The position numbers were made by a program, and so were the translations under genes. A model generated the notes under the pieces. It worked only from the letters and a program-made list of their open reading frames with translations. It had not been told where the DNA came from and made no database searches. A stretch of 6,217 nt of DNA from an uncultured Spirochaetia bacterium (GTDB lineage: Bacteria; Spirochaetota; CALGPD01), in assembly GCA_937960625.1 (NCBI GenBank), contig CALGPD010000214.1:1-6217 (forward strand). The letters run 5' to 3'. Position 1 is the stretch's first letter. The number at the start of each line of letters is the position of its first letter. This document shows, piece by piece, positions 1-6,217 of the stretch.

Positions 1-131
1 TTTTACTTATTTTGCCATCAGAATATTGTTTTACAAATTTTAAAACTTTAGCATTATAGAGTCTTTATAGATGACTTTATAGTAATAAAATCACCGCAAA
101 AAATTTGTTAAAAGAACGAGTAGGAGCATAA
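1..131 (+). promoter_or_regulatory. Presumed leader/promoter region of the hybrid kinase
   Basis: This is AT-rich non-coding sequence ahead of the kinase. Two weak sigma-70-like pairings are visible. One is TTTATA (64-69), a 16-nt spacer, then TAAAAT (86-91). The other is TTTACA (30-35) followed about 16-19 nt later by CATTAT/TATAGA around 52-60. The octamer CTTTATAG occurs twice, at 63-70 and 75-82, so the copies are one helical turn and a little apart (12 bp). All forward frames hit a stop within the first 60 bases, so only a very short tail of an upstream gene could be present. In such AT-rich DNA these matches can arise by chance, and the choice between them is uncertain. Confidence 0.25.
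121..126 (+). promoter_or_regulatory. Ribosome binding site of the hybrid kinase
   Basis: TAGGAG ends 5 nt before the ATG at 132. This is a good Shine-Dalgarno match and supports that start. Confidence 0.7.
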
Positions 132-2456
132 ATGAAGAGGCTAGGTTTAATTCAATTCTTAAAAAAAATACCTTTACTAAAATTACTGCCAGCTTTTTTA
201 ATTATTAGTTCTTTTGTTATTACATTTTTTTTAATAATGGTGCCCGGGATTGAGAGAAATATTTTTGAACGTAAAAAAGAAATAATCCGGAGGCAAGTCA
301 ATTCTATATGGAGTATACTTGCGTTTCATCAGAAGCAAGTTAAGCTTGGAAAATTATCCTTAGAAAAAGCGCAAAAAATTGTTATTTCAATTGCGCGTAA
401 TATCCGGTATGGAAAAGAAATGAAAGATTATTTCTGGATAAATGATATGAAACCAAATATGATAATGCATCCGTATAGGACAGATTTAAACGGAAAAGAT
501 ATTTCTGATTTTACTGACCCAAAAGGTAAGCATTTATTCGTTGATATGGTTAAGATAGTTGAAAGCAAAGGTGAAGGATTTATCAAGTATATGTGGCAAT
601 GGAAGGATAATCCAAATAAGGTTGTCCCTAAACTGTCGTTTGTTAAGGGGTTTAAACCGTGGAAATGGATAATAGGAACGGGATTATACATTGATGATGT
701 TTATAAAGAAATCATTGAAATTGAAAAAAAATTTATATTTATTTCGAGCATAATATTGTTATTCGTAATATTAGTTTCTTTTTTTCAGATAAGACAGAAT
801 ATGAAAATTTCCAAAATGAAAGAACGCGTTGACCTGAAACTGCTGGAAAGCAAGGAACAGTATAAAGCATTGGCTGAGTATTCATCTGACGTTATAATGA
901 GGTTTGACCGGAGCCATAAACACTTATACACCAATCCGCAAGTTGAAAAATCCGTAGGAATACCCGCGAAAGAATTTATTGGTAAAACTCATGAGGAACT
1001 TGGTTTCCCGAAAGAGCTTTGCAATACATGGAAAAAGGCAATCGATAAGGTTTTTGACACGGGAAAAATGACTAGAATTGAATTTCAGCTGCCAAATGGA
1101 GACTGGATAGATTGGTGCCTTTCTCCTGAAATATACCGCAAAGGCATGGTTAAGACAGTAATAACATCCGCGAGGGATATTACTAAAATTAAGAAAAGCG
1201 AACGGGAATTGGAAAAAACAATAAATCAGCTTGAAAATGCTTTACATGCAAAGCAAGCTGCATTTGAAGAAATGGAAGCAACGCAAGTTGAATTGGAAAA
1301 TACAAACATTCAACTTGAAAACGCATTGGAAAAAGCAAATATAGCGAATAAACTAAAGTTGGAATTTTTAGCTTTAATGTCGCATGAAATAAGAACCCCG
1401 CTTGCGGGTATTTTAGGTTTTAGCGAATTGCTGCTTAGAGCTTCAAATGTTGATAATGGTGTTAGGAAGAAAATAGCTTTGGTGTATAAATCTTCTTTCA
1501 GGTTAAATGAATTATTAATTAATCTTTTGGAACTCTCCGTTTCAATGAGCGGTGGTAAATTTAATATACAGAACAAATTATTCGATGTTGAAGAAATGAT
1601 TGAAAATATTTTAGTATTATTTAAAACGGCAAAAACTGATAGAAAGAATAATATTACTTATGATATTCGTCCTGATAAAATGATTTACACGGACCCTTTA
1701 AGATTACAGCAAATTTTATTTAACTTGATTGGAAACGCGAACAAATTTACAGAACATGGTTCTATTAATATTAAAGTAGAAACTTCAGCTGACGGTAACT
1801 CATATATCTTTCAAATTCAGGACACAGGAATTGGGATCGAAAAATTAAAATTCGATATGATTTTCGATATTTTTAAGCAGGTCGACTGTTCGGTTGCAAC
1901 AAGACGGTATCAAGGTGTGGGGCTGGGTTTGCATGTGTGCAAAAAACTCGTTGAAGCTTTAGGCGGAAATATTTCTGTGGAAAGTGAACTGGATAAGGGC
2001 AGCAAGTTTACCTTTACCGTGCCTATTACAGAGCAAGTATCGGAGCAAATCAGGGAGCGGGAAGTTGAAGAAATTGTTGAACTAAACAAGGAATTAAACA
2101 TATTATTTGCGGAAGATGATGAAATTAATTTTAACTATATTCAGGAAGTTTTATCCTTATTAAACGTTTCTAAAGTTAAGGGTTTTTACGACGGACAAAG
2201 CCTGTTAGAAGAGTATATTAAAGATGATAACTACAATGTAATTATTCTGGACATTCAAATGCCAATAATGGACGGAGTAACGTGTTTAAAAGAACTTAGA
2301 AAAATAAATCCCTCCCTCCCCATTATTGCCTTAACAGCTTTTGCGGGCAAGGAAGATAGAAAAGCATTTATGGATTTAGGTTTTTCAGAACACATAGGAA
2401 AGCCAATGGATAAAGAGCGTCTGAATAAAATTATCAACGAGTTAGTAAGTAAATGA
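132..2456 (+). CDS. Cache/PAS hybrid sensor histidine kinase with C-terminal receiver
   Basis: This 774-residue inner-membrane sensor should autophosphorylate on histidine and pass the phosphate to its own receiver. A first membrane helix lies at about residues 17-38. An extracytoplasmic single-Cache (sCache_2-like) domain spans about 40-198, with the signatures DYFWIND (99-105), MHP (112-114) and a PWKWIIGTGLYIDDV stretch near 176-190. A second helix lies at about 199-220 and a PAS domain at about 244-352, followed by a long coiled coil to about 410. HisKA carries the phospho-accepting His418 in SHEIRTP. The ATPase domain has an N-box (N531, N535), the G1 motif DTGIGI (564-569) and the G2 motif GVGLGL (595-600). 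The receiver has acidic D662/D663, phospho-acceptor D707, T735 and K757, so every catalytic position looks intact. Characterised sCache domains often bind small carboxylates, but the ligand here is unknown. No output domain or separate response regulator is nearby, so the kinase looks orphan and probably feeds an Hpt protein or regulator elsewhere. Confidence 0.95.
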   Translation: MKRLGLIQFLKKIPLLKLLPAFLIISSFVITFFLIMVPGIERNIFERKKEIIRRQVNSIWSILAFHQKQVKLGKLSLEKAQKIVISIARNIRYGKEMKDYFWINDMKPNMIMHPYRTDLNGKDISDFTDPKGKHLFVDMVKIVESKGEGFIKYMWQWKDNPNKVVPKLSFVKGFKPWKWIIGTGLYIDDVYKEIIEIEKKFIFISSIILLFVILVSFFQIRQNMKISKMKERVDLKLLESKEQYKALAEYSSDVIMRFDRSHKHLYTNPQVEKSVGIPAKEFIGKTHEELGFPKELCNTWKKAIDKVFDTGKMTRIEFQLPNGDWIDWCLSPEIYRKGMVKTVITSARDITKIKKSERELEKTINQLENALHAKQAAFEEMEATQVELENTNIQLENALEKANIANKLKLEFLALMSHEIRTPLAGILGFSELLLRASNVDNGVRKKIALVYKSSFRLNELLINLLELSVSMSGGKFNIQNKLFDVEEMIENILVLFKTAKTDRKNNITYDIRPDKMIYTDPLRLQQILFNLIGNANKFTEHGSINIKVETSADGNSYIFQIQDTGIGIEKLKFDMIFDIFKQVDCSVATRRYQGVGLGLHVCKKLVEALGGNISVESELDKGSKFTFTVPITEQVSEQIREREVEEIVELNKELNILFAEDDEINFNYIQEVLSLLNVSKVKGFYDGQSLLEEYIKDDNYNVIILDIQMPIMDGVTCLKELRKINPSLPIIALTAFAGKEDRKAFMDLGFSEHIGKPMDKERLNKIINELVSK

Positions 2457-2520
2457 TTAAAAGCAAAACCTATCAAAGAATTCAATGTTGATTTTAACCG
2501 AAATTTGTGTTTATACGTTG

Positions 2521-4485
2521 TTAAAATTTGAATGCAACCAACGTGATATCATCTCTCTGGTTATTTTTACCCTGATATTTTAGTATTTCGTTTTCTATAA
2601 TCTGTTTTTGAGCATTAAGGGGCTTTTTATAGTTTTCGAGAAGAAGTTTGCGGAGGCGTTTTCTGCCGAACGGGAGGTTTTTTTCGCCTCCCACCTGATC
2701 AGTTAGTCCGTCCGAGGTCAGATAAAATACCATATCGTCTTCGATTTCGATTTCATGATTTTTATAAATAAAATCTACTTTTGATGTTGTATATCCTACG
2801 CTTTGTTTGTCTCCTTTAATGTGAAAAAATTCATCGTTTTTACAGTAATATAAAGGTATGCGCGCTCCGGAATAAGTTATTTTTTTATTTTCCGGGTCAA
2901 ATATACATATACCGAGTTCCATGCCGTCATCGTTTATTATATCTTTTTGATTTTTGTTTGTATGGTGTAGGTTTTCACGGATAGTAATATTTATTTCCTG
3001 TATATATTTAGATGGTTGTTCGAAAATCGCAAAACTGCTTTTTTCCGTGAGAACTGCGCTTGCCATCATTGTCATTAATGCTCCGGGAACTCCATGCCCG
3101 GTGCAGTCAGCCAGTGCAATAATGGAGATATTGTCAAGGTTTTTAAAAGAGTAAAAGTCACCGCCTACAATATCCCGGGGTTTCCATAAAGCAAAATGGT
3201 CTCTAAACCCGAAGTTGTTTATCTCTCTATAAGGAAGAATTGACTGTTGTATGGTTTTGGCATAATTTATACTTTGCATGATTTTCCGGTTCTTTTCAAA
3301 CAACTCCTGGGTTCTTTCTAAAACGCGTATCTCAAGCAGTTTTCTTTCTTCCTCAAGTACATTAATATATCTTTTAATTTCATCAGCCATAACATTATAG
3401 GTATCCGCAAGTATACCTATTTCATTATTTTTCTTTAAATTAATCCTTGTGCTGAAATCTTTATTTTTCATCTGATTTACGCTGTCCGTAAGCTCTTTAA
3501 TTGGGCCTGAGATTTTGATGGATATTATTACGGTAAGGAATATACTTAATATGATTGATGCAATACCTACTGATATACTAAATACAGCTCTTTTAACCAA
3601 TTCGCTATAGATAATCTTTTGGCTATAGGTCAACTCAATAATTCTCGATATTCTGTATTCACCTTCACGCCGGGGAAATCCAACGTATATATATCTTTTA
3701 ATTGTGTTCAGGGTTTTATCATAGATTTCAATATCTTTTTTATTTCTATAGATATTTCTTAACAATATCCTTAGACTTTTATCAGCTTTTATACCTCTCA
3801 AAGTTCTTACATGCTGAAAAATTCTGATGTTATATAATAACGGGTTTACCTTTTTAAGTTTTGATGTAATTTTTGCAGGGTCAAGGTGTAGAATATATTG
3901 TTTAAAATCATCTGACCTTAAACCGATTTCAAGAAGGTAATTGTGGTCAGGAGTAGGCATATAAGCAAACTTCCTGAGCATCCCTGTTCTTGTTTCCGTT
4001 ACAATCCTTTGTGCTGTAAATTTATTCCCTTTACGTATCCTATCAATGTATTTGAAAATTCTAAACTTACTGAAATCCATACCAAGGTCTTTTTTATACG
4101 TTGTTTTTATAATAACGCCTTTTTTGTTCAAGATGTAAAAGTCCATTTTACCTTTGAAAAGTCTTTTTAAAGCATTTAAATCAATTAAGGCAGGGTTGCC
4201 GTTTGCTTTTTTATAAGCAGCGAGAAACGGATTAAATGCTTTAATCATTTTATCTTCCAATGCATGATCAAGCATATTATAGCCGTTATTAATCATTTTT
4301 AATGTATTGACAATGCTGTCTTCAGTCTGTTGTTTTAATATTTCATAGTTATCGAGAAAGTTTTTCCGCGCAGCTATAAAATCAACGATTGACAGTATCA
4401 AGGATATTGAAATGACGAGTATAAGAACGGGAAACATTATTTCATATTTTAAGGGTTTAAATTTTGATTTCTTTTTCCTATGCAT
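2521..4485 (-). CDS. Transmembrane HAMP-SpoIIE (PP2C-type) serine phosphatase
   Basis: This 654-residue membrane sensor has a metal-dependent serine/threonine phosphatase output. Membrane helices at about residues 17-38 and 300-323 flank a roughly 260-residue extracytoplasmic region. That region resembles a Cache fold around 114-195 (FYILNKKGVIIKT), possibly as two tandem modules. A HAMP linker follows (about 324-377, with ISGPIKELTDSV), then a coiled coil (about 375-416) ending in the SINYAKTIQQSILP motif common in this family. The SpoIIE/PP2C domain runs from about 430 to the end. Its metal-binding acids are visible: D438 and D443 in RDIVGGDFY, D460 in DCTGHG, D592 in SDGLTD and D645/D646 in QRDDITLV. 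Relatives such as RsbU and SpoIIE dephosphorylate STAS-domain anti-anti-sigma factors, and that role is inferred here because no STAS or RsbW-like gene lies in the window. The ATG at 4485 is preceded by a modest AGG, 4 nt away after TTTT. It converges on the kinase gene, leaving a 64-bp gap. Confidence 0.93.
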   Translation of the reverse strand: MHRKKKSKFKPLKYEIMFPVLILVISISLILSIVDFIAARKNFLDNYEILKQQTEDSIVNTLKMINNGYNMLDHALEDKMIKAFNPFLAAYKKANGNPALIDLNALKRLFKGKMDFYILNKKGVIIKTTYKKDLGMDFSKFRIFKYIDRIRKGNKFTAQRIVTETRTGMLRKFAYMPTPDHNYLLEIGLRSDDFKQYILHLDPAKITSKLKKVNPLLYNIRIFQHVRTLRGIKADKSLRILLRNIYRNKKDIEIYDKTLNTIKRYIYVGFPRREGEYRISRIIELTYSQKIIYSELVKRAVFSISVGIASIILSIFLTVIISIKISGPIKELTDSVNQMKNKDFSTRINLKKNNEIGILADTYNVMADEIKRYINVLEEERKLLEIRVLERTQELFEKNRKIMQSINYAKTIQQSILPYREINNFGFRDHFALWKPRDIVGGDFYSFKNLDNISIIALADCTGHGVPGALMTMMASAVLTEKSSFAIFEQPSKYIQEINITIRENLHHTNKNQKDIINDDGMELGICIFDPENKKITYSGARIPLYYCKNDEFFHIKGDKQSVGYTTSKVDFIYKNHEIEIEDDMVFYLTSDGLTDQVGGEKNLPFGRKRLRKLLLENYKKPLNAQKQIIENEILKYQGKNNQRDDITLVAFKF

Positions 4486-4535
4486 AAAACCTAGCTTTGT
4501 TTCTAATTTAAATAATTATTTAAAACATGTGAACT

Positions 4536-4564
4536 ATTATAATATCAATGGTACACATATTTAA
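4536..4564 (-). promoter_or_regulatory. Candidate promoter of the phosphatase gene
   Basis: Read on the minus strand, a perfect TATAAT lies at 4541-4536. Upstream of it is only a weak -35 near 4565-4559 (TTTAAA with an 18-nt spacer, or TTAAAT with 17). The predicted transcript would start near 4529 and have a leader of roughly 45 nt. The -10 is convincing in form, but TATAAT also reads on the plus strand at 4538-4543, and chance matches are common in such AT-rich sequence. Confidence 0.3.
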
Positions 4565-4706
4565 ATTTTAAAAACTAATAGCTATATTAAAATACATGTT
4601 TTCAATAATACTGATTATTTACGTTATTTTACTATTATTTTTAAAAAAATTCAACATATTTTTTTTTATTATTGAATAAATTAAAGCGAATAATTATAAA
4701 AAAAAG

Positions 4707-4734
4707 TTGATATTTAATATTAATAGTGTAGAAT
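4707..4734 (+). promoter_or_regulatory. Candidate sigma-70-type promoter of the ankyrin gene
   Basis: TTGATA (4707-4712, 5 of 6 to the -35 consensus) is followed after 16 nt by TAGAAT (4729-4734, 5 of 6 to the -10 consensus). A start near 4741 would give a leader of about 17 nt that just contains the ribosome site. This is the best promoter match in the window. It follows an A-rich run (4698-4705) that could act like an UP element. Confidence 0.45.
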
Positions 4735-4748
4735 ATAAAAAATTGAAA

Positions 4749-4753
4749 GAGGT
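4749..4753 (+). promoter_or_regulatory. Ribosome binding site deciding a TTG start
   Basis: GAGGT lies 4 nt before TTG at 4758. An in-frame TAA directly precedes that TTG (4755-4757), so no upstream start is possible. The first in-frame ATG is about 130 codons inside the gene. The site therefore fixes TTG as the start. Confidence 0.7.
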
Positions 4754-4757
4754 ATAA

Positions 4758-5435
4758 TTGAAAAGTAAACTTTTATATATTATACTATTCTCACTCTTTG
4801 CGCTAATTTATTGTGATAATACCTTAGAAGAACACCCTATAAATAAAAAATTAATCTATTCAATAAAAAAAGGAAATATAAAAAACGTTAAAAATTTATT
4901 ATCAAAAGGCGCATCCCCGGACGGATACATCAGTTCATTTGGAAAAATAAAACCCGCGTTAATTACTGCAGTTAGAACTGCGAATTATAAAATAGTTGAA
5001 ATACTTTTAAAAAACGGAGCTAATCCGGATTTTAAAGGAAACGCTGATACATCGCCTTTAATTGAAACGTGTTTTGCTGATGATAATTTAAATAAACATT
5101 TTAAAATTCTTAAACTGCTTATCAAATTCGGCGCTGATGTTAATATGCAGGTTTACGGTGATTCTGCTTTAGCATCAGCGGTTATGAAAGGCAACGTGAA
5201 AGTGGTTAAATATCTAGTTGAACATGGAGCAAATGTAAATACTGTTGATTTATTCGGAAATACTATTTTAATAAATCTATGCAATTTAAAAAATGAGCAG
5301 TACGAAATTGCAAAATATCTTATCAAAAAAGGCGCTGATATAAGGATAAAAAATCACAGGAATTTAACTGCCCTTGATTATGCTAAGAAACGTAAATTTA
5401 AAAGATTAATAAGCTTATTGCAAAAAAATCTTTAA
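4758..5435 (+). CDS. Exported ankyrin-repeat protein, possible lipoprotein
   Basis: This 225-residue protein starts at TTG. Its N-terminus is a signal peptide (two lysines, then a hydrophobic stretch at about 5-18) ending in LIYC at Cys19. That suggests lipidation, although Tyr before the cysteine is unusual for a lipobox, so simple export is the alternative. The rest is almost entirely ankyrin repeats. Recognisable units lie at about 30-57, 65-92, 97-130, 134-163 and 167-198, with a partial last unit at 200-224. They carry the typical helix-turn pattern with GAxP/GAxV tails (GASPD, GANPD, GADVN, GANVN, GADIR). The third and fifth repeats each have a few extra residues between their helices. 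Ankyrin stacks bind other proteins and have no catalytic residues, so the partner is unknown. An envelope location is inferred from the signal sequence. The gene sits 33 bp before the porin-like gene on the same strand, which suggests co-transcription. Confidence 0.88.
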   Translation: MKSKLLYIILFSLFALIYCDNTLEEHPINKKLIYSIKKGNIKNVKNLLSKGASPDGYISSFGKIKPALITAVRTANYKIVEILLKNGANPDFKGNADTSPLIETCFADDNLNKHFKILKLLIKFGADVNMQVYGDSALASAVMKGNVKVVKYLVEHGANVNTVDLFGNTILINLCNLKNEQYEIAKYLIKKGADIRIKNHRNLTALDYAKKRKFKRLISLLQKNL

Positions 5436-5454
5436 CAAATAAAGTTATAGTTAC

Positions 5455-5460
5455 AGGGGG
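5455..5460 (+). promoter_or_regulatory. Ribosome binding site of the porin-like gene
   Basis: AGGGGG ends 8 nt before the ATG at 5469. It is a strong G-rich Shine-Dalgarno in otherwise AT-rich sequence. Confidence 0.65.
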
Positions 5461-5468
5461 CTTAGAAC

Positions 5469-6217
5469 ATGAAAAAAAATTGCTTTCTAAGTTTTATTAT
5501 TTTAGCGTTTACATTTTTCGTTTTGAACAATAATTTATATTCTGGAGAAACTTCCCCGGATGACAATTCAAAACGAGAAACTGAGAATTCTAATCAAAAA
5601 TCCGCACAGAATGTTGAAACAAAGCAGACATCTAAAAAATCAGCTAAAAAGCAAAAAAAAGAAACAAAAATAAAAATATACGGTAAACTTGTGTACCGCG
5701 CTCAGTATATGAGAGACACATATAAAAATCACTGGGAAGACGGCACAAATTATCCTAATTTTTTGGAAAAGCATGAAAGGCAGCGTATTTCAGCACGATT
5801 GGGAGTTAAAGCATATTTAAGCAAAAAATTGTTTTTCAATATTGAAATCCGCGGCGGAGAAGGTACACGTTCCAGTGGAACGAGTTATGCTACTCTCGGT
5901 AGATGGGGGGATGAAAGGGGATTGTTTTTAACACGCGCGTATTGTAAAATATCATTACTGGACAACGCTTTAGAAATTAGATTCGGAAAATTCTGGAATG
6001 TTTTATACACATCGCATGCTTTCCCGGCTTTTTCATACGGCTCGGAAGGGCTTTATGAGAGGATAACTTTTAAAATGGGAAAACACAGTTTCGGCATAAA
6101 AATGGCTCAATACGTTCTTGAATACATTGACATGAATCAAGGGCCAGAGGCAAAGATTATCGGACCAAGTGGTGATTGGGACGGTTCAAAGTCTATATTC
6201 TCAAAATGGATGATTGC
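5469..6217 (+). CDS. Porin-like outer-membrane beta-barrel protein, 3' end missing
   Basis: The frame is open from ATG 5469 to the window edge, giving 249 complete codons with no stop, so the gene is truncated only by the window. The N-terminus is a Sec signal peptide: MKKN, then a hydrophobic core at about 5-19, with likely cleavage near LYS-GE (residues 23-27). Next comes a hydrophilic low-complexity segment (about 28-67) rich in Lys, Ser, Gln, Glu and Thr. From about residue 68 the pattern becomes that of amphipathic strands with alternating aromatic and polar residues, for example KIYGKLVYRAQY, LFFNIEIRGG, FLTRAYCKISLL and LEIRFGKFWNVLY. The phrase pairing a strand with RFGKFW resembles bacterial porins and phosphate-selective porin-like proteins, which form diffusion channels. 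The substrate cannot be read from this fragment. It probably belongs to the same transcription unit as the ankyrin gene. A non-porin outer-membrane barrel remains possible. Confidence 0.72.
   Translation, partial: MKKNCFLSFIILAFTFFVLNNNLYSGETSPDDNSKRETENSNQKSAQNVETKQTSKKSAKKQKKETKIKIYGKLVYRAQYMRDTYKNHWEDGTNYPNFLEKHERQRISARLGVKAYLSKKLFFNIEIRGGEGTRSSGTSYATLGRWGDERGLFLTRAYCKISLLDNALEIRFGKFWNVLYTSHAFPAFSYGSEGLYERITFKMGKHSFGIKMAQYVLEYIDMNQGPEAKIIGPSGDWDGSKSIFSKWMI

Larger units (their letters stand above)
4486..4757. other. AT-rich divergent intergenic region
   Basis: These 272 bp separate the leftward phosphatase gene from the rightward ankyrin gene, so they must hold the promoters of both unless transcription comes from further away. 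The sequence is strikingly poor in G and C and has long T and A runs around 4639-4670 and 4698-4705. It contains the inverted pair AAAACATGT (4522-4530) and ACATGTTTT (4594-4602). It also has a small all-AT hairpin, AATAAT/ATTATT, at 4604-4619 with an ACTG loop. I see no open frame with a ribosome site and no RNA gene. Confidence 0.6.

Noticed and set aside
1..72. A minus-strand open frame giving a protein-like stretch (AKVLKFVKQYSDGKISK) that runs off the left edge
   Set aside because: The frame is preceded by an in-frame TAA and has no ATG, GTG or TTG start inside the window, so it cannot be supported as the start of a gene.
428..2485. Four minus-strand open frames of 63-88 codons opposite the kinase gene
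   Set aside because: They overlap well-conserved domains of the kinase, match no family I recognise, and look like antisense shadows.
2515..2544. Stem ACGTTG/CAACGT near the end of the phosphatase gene as a terminator
   Set aside because: The loop is 18 nt, the stem only 6 bp and it lies partly in the coding region. No T-run follows on either strand, so an intrinsic terminator is not supported.
2954..4170. Plus-strand open frames of 66 and 75 codons opposite the phosphatase gene
   Set aside because: They lie opposite the conserved phosphatase domain and the sensor region, and have no recognisable domains.
4652..4710. TCAAC/GTTGA inverted repeat flanking the T-rich and A-rich runs
   Set aside because: The stem is only 5 bp over a 49-nt gap and easily arises by chance in this AT-rich spacer.
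4758..5435. Ankyrin repeats as DNA-level tandem repeats or a CRISPR-like array
   Set aside because: The repeats are similar in protein but diverged in DNA and vary in length, as expected for a coding ankyrin stack.

Overview
The window is AT-rich DNA, probably chromosomal, from a bacterium with two membranes. The evidence for an outer membrane is a gene at the right edge that encodes an exported, porin-like protein. The mix of a Cache-type hybrid histidine kinase, a HAMP/SpoIIE-type phosphatase with a coiled coil, an exported ankyrin-repeat protein and a porin-like protein would fit a spirochaete or another deep-branching diderm. Nothing in the window fixes the phylum, so this is a weak inference.

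Layout, left to right. Positions 1-131 hold a presumed leader and promoter region. A complete hybrid sensor histidine kinase lies at 132-2456 (+), with the order TM, Cache, TM, PAS, coiled coil, HisKA, HATPase, receiver. A 64-bp convergent gap follows without a convincing terminator. A complete transmembrane HAMP plus SpoIIE/PP2C-type serine phosphatase lies at 2521-4485 (-). A very AT-rich 272-bp divergent spacer (4486-4757) has candidate promoters on both strands and a widely spaced 9-bp inverted repeat. An exported ankyrin-repeat protein that starts with TTG lies at 4758-5435 (+). After 33 bp comes the 5' part of the porin-like gene, from 5469 to the window edge (+).

How they may work together. 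The kinase and the phosphatase are both membrane-anchored sensors with an extracytoplasmic input domain. One feeds a His-Asp phosphorelay and the other a serine/threonine dephosphorylation (partner-switching) output. They converge, so they are not in one operon. No response regulator with a DNA-binding output, no STAS anti-anti-sigma factor and no RsbW-like kinase lies in the window, so their partners must be elsewhere. The ankyrin gene and the porin-like gene share a strand and a short gap and may be co-transcribed; both products are predicted to enter the envelope.

All four genes belong to, or resemble, known families. No CRISPR array, mobile element, tRNA or rRNA was seen. I found no convincing sign of an undescribed system; the findings below are modest leads.
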